Origin: Tubulanus polymorphus
Taxonomy: Eukaryota; Nemertea; Palaeonemertea; Tubulaniformes; Tubulanidae
Assembly (NCBI RefSeq): GCF_964204645.1
Contig: NC_134030.1
Coordinates: forward strand, 20,963,110 to 21,023,109
DNA length: 60,000 nucleotides
Direction of reading: 5' to 3'
Both the position numbers and the translations under genes were made by a program. Of this stretch, positions 1-11,700 are shown one piece after another. Numbering within the stretch: the stretch's first letter is position 1; each line of letters begins with the position of its first letter. The notes under the pieces were generated by a model, which saw nothing but the letters and a program-made list of their open reading frames with translations, had not been told where the DNA came from and did no database searches.

Positions 1-3000
1 ATATCTCCTCTCCGAAAACAACCGATAAATGACGTCAATATGCCGTGTACGGCGATGATACTGAATAATCCACGAGGATCAGCCAACTGGGTTCGATTCC
101 CTTGCGGAATTGAAGAGGTTCACACGAGATTCATTTGTGAATCGAACGAAGTCGATGTTCGGGAACAGCAGGAAAATACAACTAACACCGATACAAATGA
201 TACAAAGGCGATAATGTTTTCATATAATGATATTCAGAGAAACAATTCATTGTGTACACGAGGCTGGGTTGGTATAGCCGGACAGTGTTATCAGATACTG
301 ACAGATTGGACAAACAAACAGGGTTTGGATATCAGAGAAGCGAGAGAAAAGTGTCGTGAAATCCACGGAGAAATAACTCGCTACGAGTATGACATCATTA
401 AAAACGTAATTGAAACATTGCACTATAGACACCAGTATGGCGCTATACTGACCTCTGATAACAGATTTATAAAACCAATTATCACTAGAGATGACATTAC
501 TCATACTCAGATTGTTAAATGGATGATGAAACAGTTCGATAATGTCACCGATGTGGCGCATTCCGTGCTATGTTCCTATAATGTAACTGATGAAGAGTTG
601 GCTTCTATAAGCGGTTGTAAATCGTGGCAGTTTAAATGTAACGATCAAAGATGTATCAGCGACCATCGCGTATGTGATACCAGAAACGACTGTCAACACG
701 GTGAAGATGAACTCGATTGTTCGGGTTCAAACTTACTAAGTCAGTTCCACTGCTTAGATGGACGAGTTATATCAATATGTGGATTCTGTGATTTCATTAA
801 GGATTGTTTGGATGGTTCTGATGAGAACTCGTGTTTTCATCCCCCGTGTTTGTCCCAACAATTCCGCTGTACTAGTGGTCAATGTGTCAGTAAGTATAAA
901 AGATGCGACGGAGACACTGATTGTAAAGACGGCTCGGATGAAATGGATTGCACCTCTCAACTGTGTCAGGGGTTCCTATGTAACAGTGGGGACTGTATCA
1001 GTTCTCAGTTGTATCAGGATGGTGCCGTGGATTGTAGTGGAAACCTGGAAGAAGATGAATTAGTAACGAATGCGAATGTTACAGTGAATCCTACAGTTCA
1101 CTGTAATGATGATAACTACTGTACGACTAATTTCACAAATCTCTGTACAGAATCTGATGAACAAAGATGTTCTTTCGATTCTCCTCATTGTTATTCTAGA
1201 CGTCATAGATGTATATTAGAAAGAATGTCGAATAGTTATCCAGTTTGTAGAAATCTTGAGCATATATTGAAATGTGAAAAATTTGATTGTCCAGCTGGTA
1301 CTGTAAAATGTCCAGCATCGTACTGTATACCGATGGGACAAGTGTGCGATAGCCGATCCGATTGTCCTAATTCAGAAGACGAGCGAAACTGCGAGACGTT
1401 GTCATGTCCCGGCATGTTCAAATGTGGCCAGGAAAACCGATGTATACCTCAATCGGAAGTTTGTGATGGTGTTGTTGATTGTAAACATACCACTGATGAC
1501 GAAGCTTTCTGTAACGTCACGTGTCCAGCATATTGCAAATGTCAAGGTCTTTTGGTCGACTGTGGAAATGCCGGTTTAACAAATATTACCGATCTTTTCT
1601 CGTCATCAACTCGAGTTCTGATTCTGTCAAATAACACAATTATCTTGGATATGACGACATTTTTTCCATATGTTTATCTGCGTTTGCTCAACATCTCTTC
1701 TAATAAATTGTCTTACATTTTACCAGACTCTTTCTCAAACCTGCATAACCTACATACATTAGACCTTACATATAACAATATAACATACTTTTCCACGAAT
1801 ACATTCATTGGTTTGTATAGTTTGAAAGAGTTATTGATAACTAAAAATCCAATTAGTCACTTAGAGGACGATACATTTCAAGATTTGAAGTCTCTTAAAC
1901 ATCTCGATCTTCACGGACTTTTCATATCTCTTCTTGGTAGAAATGTGTTTAGAGGTTTATCTACATTACAGTCGTTGAATATCAGCAGTAACAGAATCCA
2001 TCATATTTCTCCATATGCTTTTTCGGGATTAGATGAACTTAGAATTATTGATATAACTAATAACTCTAAAGTAATTTCTACAGAAAAAGATATTTTTAAC
2101 AATCTTACATCATTAGTCTCTTTAGCGTCTGATGCTTACAAATTTTGCTGCATGGCTCCGAATGTCGACCAGTGTCTTCCTGAAGCAGATCAATTTTCGT
2201 CCTGTTCTGAGCTGATGGGTAACACAGCCCTCAGAGCTATCATCTGGGTCATCTCCGCATTCAGTTTCTTTCTAAACAGTATCGTCATTTTATTCCGTGT
2301 TCGATCATTTCTACTTTCATCTTCCGAAAAGCGTAACACATCTTCTGACATCCTCATCATTAATATCGCATCTTGTGATTTTCTAATGTCTATTTATCTG
2401 TTTCTGATCGCGGGAGCTGATTACGTTTATAAAGGAGTTTATTTCCTGCATTCTGAAACTTGGACGGACAGTTCATTGTGTAGTTTCGCTGGAGTTATGG
2501 TAACTATTTCCTCCGAAGGCTCGCTGACGTTTCAATTCATTTTAACACGTTATAGATTTTCGAATATAGTTAATCCATTTTCTGGAAGCCCAATTACATC
2601 TCCGAGATACGTGTCTATTATTTGTTGCCTATGTTGGTTATCTATAAGTACCATTTCTATAATACCACTGTCACAGTCAACATATTTTGGCAACAAATTC
2701 TACGGTACTACTGGAATTTGTTTACCTATGAATTTAATCTCAATTGATGTCCACGCCTGGCAATATTCATTCTCTATTTTTGCCGTATTTAACTCAGTCG
2801 TACTTGCTACAATAATGATGACGTATGCGCAGATGTATAGACTCGTATCCGGGAGCAGGTCCGGCTCGGGTAGAGCTGATCCTACCGAATTGGTTCTGGC
2901 GCGTAGGAGTTTAGTGATAAATCTGTGTAATTTATTTTGCTGGTTACCGATAATTATCGTTCAGTTTTGCGCTGTATTGCGAGTAGAAATACCGAACCAA

Positions 3001-3123
3001 GTGGCGGCTTGGTTGGCGGTACTTTTCCTACCGATCAACTCGTCACTGAATCCACTTCTTTACACCATCCTCACTATCGATGTTAAATCCATACAAGCAA
3101 AAACTAAAATCAGACGCCGTTAG
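1..3123 (+). CDS. Receptor A, 3' exon only: lectin / LDLa / LRR / 7TM G-protein-coupled receptor
   Basis: The window opens inside the last coding exon, in frame from base 1, within the end of a C-type lectin domain (NWVRFPC, then a closing Cys). A second lectin-like unit follows (about 250-590). Six LDLa modules lie at about 625-735, 745-835, 845-950, 961-1060 (degenerate), 1285-1392 and 1402-1515. An LRR N-terminal cap (about 1519-1580) and about seven LRRs run to about 2115, then a Cys-rich hinge (KFCCMAPNVDQC) and a 7TM domain with CWLP in TM6 and NPLLY in TM7. The tail is about 20 residues, ending KIRRR and then TAG. The family match is to type C LGRs (relaxin receptors, snail GRL101). 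Peculiarities are an extra Cys in LDLa2 (778-780), and Ser (SSEGS) where the paralogues have SCEGS in the 7TM. The exons with signal peptide and CUB domains lie before the window. AATAAA follows the stop within 12 bases. Confidence 0.9.
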   Translation: MSPLRKQPINDVNMPCTAMILNNPRGSANWVRFPCGIEEVHTRFICESNEVDVREQQENTTNTDTNDTKAIMFSYNDIQRNNSLCTRGWVGIAGQCYQILTDWTNKQGLDIREAREKCREIHGEITRYEYDIIKNVIETLHYRHQYGAILTSDNRFIKPIITRDDITHTQIVKWMMKQFDNVTDVAHSVLCSYNVTDEELASISGCKSWQFKCNDQRCISDHRVCDTRNDCQHGEDELDCSGSNLLSQFHCLDGRVISICGFCDFIKDCLDGSDENSCFHPPCLSQQFRCTSGQCVSKYKRCDGDTDCKDGSDEMDCTSQLCQGFLCNSGDCISSQLYQDGAVDCSGNLEEDELVTNANVTVNPTVHCNDDNYCTTNFTNLCTESDEQRCSFDSPHCYSRRHRCILERMSNSYPVCRNLEHILKCEKFDCPAGTVKCPASYCIPMGQVCDSRSDCPNSEDERNCETLSCPGMFKCGQENRCIPQSEVCDGVVDCKHTTDDEAFCNVTCPAYCKCQGLLVDCGNAGLTNITDLFSSSTRVLILSNNTIILDMTTFFPYVYLRLLNISSNKLSYILPDSFSNLHNLHTLDLTYNNITYFSTNTFIGLYSLKELLITKNPISHLEDDTFQDLKSLKHLDLHGLFISLLGRNVFRGLSTLQSLNISSNRIHHISPYAFSGLDELRIIDITNNSKVISTEKDIFNNLTSLVSLASDAYKFCCMAPNVDQCLPEADQFSSCSELMGNTALRAIIWVISAFSFFLNSIVILFRVRSFLLSSSEKRNTSSDILIINIASCDFLMSIYLFLIAGADYVYKGVYFLHSETWTDSSLCSFAGVMVTISSEGSLTFQFILTRYRFSNIVNPFSGSPITSPRYVSIICCLCWLSISTISIIPLSQSTYFGNKFYGTTGICLPMNLISIDVHAWQYSFSIFAVFNSVVLATIMMTYAQMYRLVSGSRSGSGRADPTELVLARRSLVINLCNLFCWLPIIIVQFCAVLRVEIPNQVAAWLAVLFLPINSSLNPLLYTILTIDVKSIQAKTKIRRR

Positions 3124-3503
3124 AAGAAATAAAACCGGCTTGTAATGAATTTCTGACTGCGTCATTTTTCGGTTCCGTTCGACAGGAGTTACAATATTAC
3201 ATTACAGATTATGCCAATGGTATAATTATCACGTATAGATAAAGAGGATATCGAATTGAATCTGAAGATGCATGCATGCGCAATGTCAACAGGTTAGCAG
3301 AAAACTCTCTTGTTAGAACATTAATTAACCCACTCCCCAATCCAAAGAGTTTCCAATCTACAGAAGATTCAATCGAATGGGCGTCGAGTTACATATAAAA
3401 CGATCCACGTACAAGAACGTACAGGGCTATCAAAAATCTATTATTTTCAACCACGTTAACGTCAATCGTGTACATATGGATTTCAGCTGCTTTTTAATGT
3501 ATA
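3124..3503. other. Receptor A 3' flank, no gene seen
   Basis: This stretch is 3'UTR and downstream flank of receptor A, near-identical to 15212-15583 downstream of receptor B. The main visible difference is a short tandem GCATGCAT stretch near 3270 that is missing from the B copy. A polyadenylation-type AATAAA lies just after the stop codon. I see no open reading frame with any support. Confidence 0.6.
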
Positions 3504-5400
3504 TCAGTCAGGAGCGGATCTAGGATTTTCCATGGGGGAGGTGGTCCAATGAGAAAAAGAGCACTTTTTGGAATTATGCGGAGAAAAGCCATTATTTAAA
3601 TTGGTACTAATATCTGAGTGACGAGTAATTAGGGCAGACTCAACTATGTGGCGTTTAGTGTAATTGCTGGAAGTATAAATAATTTCGGCTTTATCAAAAT
3701 TAAAACGATGACCAGTGTTCCAAACATGATTGGCTACGCCACTAGCCGGTTTTTGATTTATTATATCCTTTTTGTGTTCCGAAATTCGAGTTTTTGAATC
3801 ACGACCAGTTTCTCCAAAGTAAATTTTATCACAGCCAAAACAAGGAATTTTGTAAACTCAGGGTAAGCCAATTTTCTAAGAGAGTAGGATATATGGTCAA
3901 ATTCAGCCGAGAGGAAGGTTTCATCGCAGATCCGTAGTGCACGGAGAAAGAGGCCTTGAGCGAGACCAATTTTGATTGATTTGGCAGTAAACGAAAAGAA
4001 GTGAAGGTATGCCTGGGCGTTGATAGGTTTACGGTAGACTGAGAAAATCAAATGAGAAAATTTATTGTGAATTAGAACATCTAAAAACGGAATTTGGTCA
4101 TTTTGTTCCCATTCAAAAGTGAATTTCAAAGATGGATATTGGGAGTTGATGAAGTCGATAAAAGAGGTAAGATCAAAATGATCAGAAACTAAGCTCAGAA
4201 TGTCATCAACATATCTAATCCAAAAGTTAGGTTTAGAGCCAGCGTACTTAGGGAGAATTTCTGATTCAAAGTGTTCAAGGAAAAGATTAGCCAAAATCGG
4301 GGATAATGGGTTTCCCATAGCGAAACCGAAAATTTGTTCATAGAATTTGTCTTGGAATTGGAAATATAATTTGGTAGTACAGAGTTCCAAAAGTTCAAGT
4401 AAACATTCTACAGGAATTTGGAGATCAAGATTGGAGTCCGGGAGTTTTCTTCTTAAGAATTTGAGAGTTGGTTCCAATGGTATATTAGTGAACAAGGAAA
4501 CAGCGTCGAAAAATATAAATTTTTGTCCATTAGGTTTGAGATTTTTGAGTTTGTCTAAAAGATCCATATTGTGCCGAATGTGAGAATCAGAAAAAGTACC
4601 CAAAGCCGGGGAGAGTACTTTAGCCAGATATTTGGAGAGCCGATATGATGGAGAATTCATATTAGAAATGATCGGTCTTAAAGGTGAATTGGGTTTATGA
4701 ATTTTGGGAAGACCATAAGCATAAGGAAGATTTGGAAGCCGAGAGTTGAATATGGAGATGAAGTCCGAATGGTCAGGAAATTTCTTAGAGATGTTTTTTA
4801 AACCGAAATTAAAAGCTGATTGCATCTTTTTCAAAGGGTTGTTTTTTTTATGGATTTGTAGAAATTGGAATCACCGAGAATAGCAAACATTTTAGAATTG
4901 TAATTTATCAAATCTTGAATAACAATTTTGCCGCCTTTATCAGCCTTGGAGATGCGGATGGTACTGATGGATTTTAGTTCCTGGAGAGCAATCGAAAATC
5001 TCCGAGGAAAGAACTGGTAAGATTGACCTTGAAGGGTATTCCAAATGGTGTCCAAATTCATGAATATAAAATTGTATTGAAAACTAGCCGGAGGAAGGAA
5101 CGAACGTTCAACGAAATCCAAAATGTGTTGTTTTTTATGCGGGGGAGAGAAATTTAATCCTAAACCGAGAACTTGAATTTGTGTTTTGGTTAATTTAGCC
5201 GAAGATAGATTGACAACATTATCAGTAGCGCAAAATTTGGTCCAAGGGCTGTTGTCGATTAATTTATTCAGAATGGAAGAGAAATGCGAATTTTTCTTTA
5301 GACGATGTGCTGCGCAAAGATTCTTGATGCCTGAATGAAGAGAGTGCCAAAGGAAACCATCAGGTATATGGTGTCTGAAAAAACGTTCTGCTTGTCGCAT
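3504..5400 (-). mobile_element. Penelope-like retroelement, copy 1 (RT + GIY-YIG endonuclease), frameshifted
   Basis: Three minus-strand reading frames follow one another. 5400-4831 is the N-terminal region and 4834-3761 is the reverse transcriptase. The RT shows YGLPKIHKP, SLFTNIPL (motif A), FAMGNPLSPILANLF (motif B) and the catalytic YVDDI (motif C), a combination typical of Penelope-like elements. The third frame, 3857-3504, encodes a GIY-YIG endonuclease recognisable from IPCFGCDKIYFGETGRD followed by RISEHKKD, ending in TGA. The N-terminal and RT frames are split at an A8 run near 4845. RT and endonuclease are split near 3858-3865. The same two breaks are present in the second copy, so the element was probably inactive before the block was duplicated, unless recoding is used. 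It lies antisense to the receptors. The outer element boundaries are not clear to me. Confidence 0.85.
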
Positions 5401-6666
5401 TTTATAGAAATTGGAGTTGGTAGTTTCTTTTTCAATTGAATTTGGAGAAATTGAACGCGGACGACCAACTATCTACTAGCGATACCGGGCGGATCCTCGC
5501 CTGCCATACATGGAATCCTCAACTGCCAGAGTAGCACCGCGGGTACCCCACTGCATGATATGAGTAACTGATTCCGAAAATGTATATTATTTTTTCTTGT
5601 CAAGACGTTAATGAACTTCTAAGTCAGTTTTCTTGTGGACGCTCCCCTCCCGCTTATGGTTCTACTGCTCAAATAAGCTATCATTTAAAATAGTTCTTAA
5701 CTAAATCAAAATATGAATATCCCATTTAGAAAAAGTGCCGGTCAGGTCACTTACATACCAAACAGAATATGATTCGAATATTTGTTTTGAAATCGATGTT
5801 GATGTTGCATTTTTACCTCTGGCATTATCACCGCGAACCATCTCCTATAGTTCTGGTGGCCTTTCGTAAGATTCCTATGATAAACCATTTTACAGTTTCC
5901 AGGCGCCATTTTTGTGGGTACCCGCCGGGTCCGCATTGTTGAATTTTTGACCCTATTTTTCTCTGGTTTAACTATTTTTCTGGATTTGATTAAGATAGAA
6001 ACAAAATAAAAATATCGATGAACTCGGCTGATAATAAACATTTTTATGATATCACTCATTTATTAAGTTAATGCAAAAATGTGCGCTGGTGAAGTTCTAA
6101 ACATTGATATCGTCTTCCCGATAATGCAACTTGAATTACTGCTCATCAAAAATTCAAAATTCTTACAAATTTTAATCTAGATTTTTGAAGCTTTCAGGAT
6201 CAATAGCCATCTATATGTGGTCTTATATACCTTTTACCGTTTTCAATAATCTTTATTAGTTTTTAAGTAATTGCGAGTCAAACTTCCAAAACACGTTTTA
6301 TATCAAGGATCAATACAGTTATTTTGAATTTGAATATATCAATGATTTTGAATTGAATTGACCGGCAACCAGTCACATCCTATATATTCATATATCCTCT
6401 TAAAAAATCATTAATACAATAAATGAAATGTCAAATGAAAGAATTATGAAATGTATCTAAATAGAAAACCGTCAAAATTTAAATTTTCGTTTTTTTGAAA
6501 CCCTAATTTTGATGACGTAGTGCACACCGAATTTCACGAGAACCCTTTAAATAACAATGTTTCAATGTATAAACGATATTGTAACGGTTCTTACGGCGTC
6601 CAAAAAACGTTAGGGCGGGGGTTTATGTTGTGATCCACAATAGAACTACCCATAATCTATGAATAC

Positions 6667-6777
6667 GACCAGTTACATGGCTTTTAAGATTTAAGAAATT
6701 CTAGTTCTATAGCCGATCTAACAACGTTACCAGATAATTTAACACAACTTTTGGGTTTAAGCCACGACTGTACAAAT
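6667..6777. mobile_element. Decayed MITE related to the one at 7070
   Basis: Both ends (GACCAGTTACATGG and CCACGACTGTACAAATG) and the internal phrase CTATAGCCGATCTAACAA are diverged versions of those in the element at 7070-7203. This is probably an older insertion of the same small non-autonomous family. The terminal inverted repeats are now poor. The duplicate copy is at 18768-18877. Confidence 0.5.
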
Positions 6778-7069
6778 GAGCCCAGGAATCAGTCACTGAA
6801 AATACGTCTCCCTCAAGAGCCTCGATTTCCGCACACCCCATATCATATTACCATATCATCCTATTTTCTAAAATGCGTAACTACTGCACATTAAACAATA
6901 TGAGTAATGTATACGCGCACCTGCTGTAAGCTCATTTGCATCTATAAAACTGACTCTCCTTGTTTAAAATCAGTTACATGTCAAAACTATTGATTCGAAA
7001 TATGTATTTACTAATGTGCTGTCATTTGTAACTGGTTTAGACTTTATTGCTTCTCCACTTCGCCCTGGG

Positions 7070-7203
7070 GCCAGTTGCATAGTCATGACTTAGACTTAAG
7101 ATCAGTCTAAGACCAACTTAGTTCTATAGCCAATCTAACAAGTTAAGACCAGTCTTAAGATTTGAGACCACTTTTGGACTTAAGTCACGACTGTGCAACT
7201 GGT
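7070..7203. mobile_element. MITE with CCAGTTGCA termini
   Basis: About 134 bp with imperfect terminal inverted repeats. The left end reads GCCAGTTGCATAGTCATGAC and the right end is the reverse complement of a close variant (GTCACGACTGTGCAACTGG). Internal CTTAAG and GACTTA motifs repeat in both orientations, so the element can fold back on itself. It has no coding capacity. The duplicate is at 19171-19304. Confidence 0.65.
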
Positions 7204-7718
7204 CTCAATTACCTCAGGAATATACTGATATAGGGTTCCGTTGTGAAATTCCTAGCTCAGAGAATTGACAAGAAAATTAGTTGTTAGTTAGTTGAGTTTA
7301 TTAACGAACCAACCGAGCTGTTGCGTTAGCTAAAAAAACACATGAGAGCAGATGGCCACGTCAATTGACGCTCAGGAAGGCCATGTTTACTAATGTAGAG
7401 TTTCAAATATGTGCTCAAATTTACGGAGAATATGTTTCACTTTAAGCTATTTAGCTCATCTTCTAGATATCGATACTACTAACTACACTGTGATTATTAG
7501 AATTTAACCCGAGTTGGCGTCAAACACTGAGCAGAGCGCCATTAAATAACTGATAACTATACAAGAAGACGGTGGCAATTTGTAAATTATTTTATCGCGC
7601 TCTCTGTCAATCCGTCACTATTCAAATTTTACTTGCTGCCGAAGTAAAAGAATTTGATAATTATACGGATGAATGACCAGACGAGCAGGTATGTTTAAAA
7701 GTAAGGCTAAACAAAAAT

Positions 7719-7913
7719 GATACCTTGTTTCTCCGCAGCGGCCGGGTCATTTTTGTCAAATATGATAAAATTTATAAACAGTTCATTTCTACAGCGGCCG
7801 GGTCTGTAATGGTGAAATTGATCACGATTTAAAAAAAAAAGTAATGTATAGGGTAGATAGGCGGCCGGCCGGGTCAACATTTAAGCTCAGCAGAGCGGAA
7901 AAACAAGGTATCA
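7719..7913. mobile_element. GC-rich MITE with 19-bp terminal inverted repeats
   Basis: The element starts TGATACCTTGTTTCTCCGC and ends with its reverse complement, with one mismatch. Inside are three GC-rich GCGGCCGG-type blocks followed by GTC, which stand out in this AT-rich spacer. No transposase is encoded. The duplicate is at 19820-20013. Confidence 0.65.
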
Positions 7914-8300
7914 ATTTTTTTGGCCTAATTTGCGTAGTCTAAATAGGTTTTCGACGTCTAACCTGTCTTTAGATCTTACAACTTTAAATAATTTCAGTGG
8001 TGCATATACTTTATATTCAATACTTTTGAAATAACTGCTGTATAATATATATAAAAAAGCCCAAAACCCAATCGACTAAAACAAATTAAGAATCGTATTC
8101 ATTTTAAAGATGGCTTTTCCGGGGCAGACAAATAAGTTTATTCTGAGCTTTAAATGATTTAAGGGCCGGACGCGGGTTTTACATAAACACCATATTTCTG
8201 TCGCATCGAGTGGATATGCTGAACTAAGTAAATCCTGAATACTATTACTAAGAAATCTCCTTAATTACCTAGAAATTACAAACCAAAACACCAGGTATAT

Positions 8301-8715
8301 AACCGTTTTGAAACACCCTGTATACACGCGTTGTACATGTGCGTTACGAATTAATATTCAGAAACCACAAGAACGCAGAGAAAATAATCCCGAGTATTTC
8401 TAAAATATTGGACACAGAAATAACCACGCGTTACGAAACTGAGAATTGCTGCACAGATCGATGGTAATTACTGGGATGTTGATCGTTTGAGTCAGAGCCA
8501 ACACTAATGACAGAACGAGTAAAAATATCATATGCGATTTCGACAAAATATCAGCGGTTGAAAATAATTGCTGGATTTTAAAATTGCTGAGTGAAGCAAA
8601 TCATGGATTTCACGAGTAAGAAATGTAAAATTCTACCTCATTTATGAATGGAACTTGAAGCTCTGTGGACAACCGATCAGAATTTGAATAGTGAAGGAAT
8701 TTCATTCATGGGCTG
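8301..8715 (+). promoter_or_regulatory. Conserved upstream block of receptor B (putative promoter/5'UTR)
   Basis: About 400 bp here is closely conserved before the first exon of all five visible genes (B, C, D, E, F), whereas sequence further upstream belongs to two unrelated spacer types. It contains an ATTGG box (inverted CCAAT) followed by GACACAG, and a run of AT-rich sequence before the ATG. A two-codon upstream ORF, ATG GGC TGA (8708-8716), ends on the A of the main ATG. Calling it promoter plus 5'UTR is inference from position and conservation. No transcription start is visible. Confidence 0.5.
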
Positions 8716-11700
8716 ATGGATCGACTGAGAGCGCTGTTTATAGCGTCGCTGATCGTCTGGCGAGTTAACATCGCACACGCTGATCTGTCTGACTCTGTGA
8801 CGGTCAGTTCGTCTTGTAACAACACTTGGTACCCCGTCGATTCTACGTCCGGTTACATCGTTTCACCGAGTTACCCGTCATTAACGCGCGGTGTTGAATG
8901 TCGTTGGTTCGTCAACAGCTCTTTACCGGGAACTTTCAACATCAAACTATACTACGACATCGAGCCGTCGATATTCTGTAGTGATAACTACCTTCTCGTC
9001 GGTGAGTCCGATAACAGATTCTGCGGTGAAGGAAAACATGAAATCCGCCGTAACGATTCGATCTCGTTGATGTTTAGAAGTAACGTCGATGGAGCGCGGG
9101 GTAGTCGGGTTTATGTTACATATCGCTATGAACGGAGCCGATTGAGAATCAGTCACCGCTGCCACAAATACCAGTTTCGAGTGAATGAATTGAAAACATC
9201 GACTGGATACAAATTCGCGATGTTACTACGTTACGGATGTCAGATATTCCTGGAATGGGAGGCCCTCTCGAATGATTCAGCGATGAATTTGACGCTTTTA
9301 GATTTCGACCTAAAACTCATGTCACTTTATACTAATGTCGATGCAGCGTCGGGTTTTCGAATCTATGACGGTTGGAACACCAGCAGTGAACCGATAGCGA
9401 TTATGGGTGAACAACGTGGACAGCAGCCGTCATCATTTTATACTAAAACTAACAGAGCCATTATCACTTCGCTACGAGGCCGACACATTACCGCACAACT
9501 ATCAGTTCAGGTGTATAGAATATCTGATTGGAACGTCTCTAATCCGTTCATTCAAATCTCTAATAACGAGTCGGGAGTGCTCATCCCTGATGACAACAGT
9601 TTACACGTAATAACTCGATCAAAACACTTACACTGCTGGTCTATCACAGTGCAGGTGTTACAGTACGTCGTCTTCAACTGGACACGTGATCTCAGCGCAT
9701 CCGGTGACGTCATTGTTGTATATAAACTAGAAGGGTTACGCGTTGTAGGAACTGATATTTTACTCGGTTACAACTACCTGGAATCACTGAGTGTTAAATC
9801 TGACGGCTTTCTCGTCATATTGTGCGTTTTAATAAGACCAGGTGTTTTTCAATCGAATGTAAAGATTGAATTTGAAGTGAAATCTATTTCTACAGGAGAC
9901 GTACAAGTCCGCAAACCAAGGGTGAGTAAAAATTGGTTTCCATAGACAAGTGGCTGTCCAATATCAATAGTAGATAAAACCCACAATAAAAAGAAAAAAC
10001 TATCTTGTAGCTTAACGTTTCAACTCAATTCTATGAGCCATTATCAAAAACATTTTTGATAATGGCTCATAGAATTGAGTTGAATCGTTAAGCTACAAGA
10101 TAGTTTTTTCTTTTTATTGTGGGTTTTATCTACTAGTGAGAAAAAATATTTAGTAAAATTGAATGTAAAAGTTCAAGCGAGTCAAAACCTAATCGAAATA
10201 ACAAATATCAATTTAGAACTAATTTTCATGTAAATTTCAAATGATTGACGAAATTCCAAAACTCAAATTGCATCAAATAATGGAAACGAAATTCCGTGCA
10301 GCCACTTCTTTCTATTATTTAGGTGTCTTTCATCCGATTATGTTTGACAGATAACCATATGATATATGGGACATAACAAACTTCAAACTGATCACTGAAA
10401 ATAGATTGTTATTTCTTACAAAGGCATAAATAGATCCTTTTCTTATTCATATTCTAGGTAGACCGTGATAAGTTGCCATCGTTAAACCCAGTAGCTATTT
10501 CTAAGAGGAGATTTAAGTATAGCGTATTCAAGTATGAATTCAAATGGAAAGTTGAAATCTATGACATCGATCTAGAATTAGCGGTTCTGTCTGTGAATTG
10601 TGAAAATGCTGGATTCTATATATTTGATGGTGGTAATTTCAAGGCTAGACGATACGGTCCGTATTGTCCCGGTTTATCGGGCCATCGACGAAGTGTCGTC
10701 AGTCTGATCACATCAGGCGGGCCGGTGATCATACTAGGCTATTCAATCAACAGTCAAAGCTGGAACAAGGGTAAATTGATGTCACGTCTGACTGACTGTG
10801 ACGGCTACGCGTTACGGGAAGGAGAATACAGCGTTACAGTGCCGCTGACGTCACGTTGTTTCATGGTAACACCGGACAATCGGGGCAATCCATTAAATCA
10901 TGATATTAAAATAATATCACCCCATGAATATGAATTAAACACGTGTTTTCCTGATTTTATACGTCCATTAGCGGCGTGTAATTATCATTTTCCTATCAAC
11001 AGACAGCACCTCAATAACAGGCTCGTACTGCACACTGTTACATTAAAGAATCCGCAGTTGTTCATAAGACGCCCGTACATCATTGAATTGAGGCGTGTTT
11101 GTCAAACAACGGACAGACGTCACAGACAGTTTGACGAGTGGGAGCGAGATAAAAGCGACTGTGGAATCTTACAGTCACCGAACTACCCGGCTTCACCTGG
11201 AACTTCACGTAAAACGATTAAATACGAACTCCAGTTCCATTGGAATACAGCCCCCATACAGTTTTACAGATTCATTATAAAAGATATGGAAATAACGCCG
11301 TGCGTCAAACAATCCAGACGTGCTATGGACTCCGTGGTATTCATCCAGATTATAGCCGGCTCTACCAGACGCGAGACAACACACGAAATAAAGTTATGTG
11401 AAACTTACGGCACAGTAGGATTAGAATTCTATAGTCTAAATAGAGATTCTATCTTGTTCGAAATGAAAAACAAAATGCCGAAATTCCGTATTCAATACAT
11501 TTTAGAGAAACAGTTTTTGATGGAACAGCGCGATATCGTCTGTAAATCAGGATTTTTAGATTCGGGAATTTCATGCGTCAAATACATCAGAGATGAACGC
11601 CTGAATTGGGAGAACGCTGAAATGTACTGTCAACAGAAAAACGGAGGACATCTTCTAAGTATCAACTCTGAACATGAAATGATTTCTATTAAAAGATTAT

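Larger units (their letters stand above)
5401..8300. other. A-B spacer: repeats and MITEs, no supported gene
   Basis: This spacer is almost identical to 17485-20400. It begins with the 5' flank of the Penelope-like element and continues through AT-rich sequence. Three inverted-repeat elements inside it are listed separately (6667-6777, 7070-7203, 7719-7913). A 102-codon minus-strand frame at 6059-5751 has no recognisable domain. In the duplicate copy a T-rich insertion near 18060 cuts it to 61 codons, so I do not call it a gene. I found no tRNA or rRNA here. Confidence 0.6.

Noticed and set aside
247-561. Minus-strand frame opposite receptor A, repeated opposite B and C
   Set aside because: Shadow of the strongly supported receptor coding strand; the same holds for the 62-codon frames opposite the LDLa modules.
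3504-5400. Hammerhead ribozyme expected in Penelope-like elements
   Set aside because: I looked for the CTGATGA/GAAA core near both ends and did not find a convincing one by eye; a covariance-model search would settle it.
5751-6059. 102-codon minus-strand frame
   Set aside because: No recognisable domain, and shortened by a T-rich insertion in the duplicate copy; probably repeat DNA.
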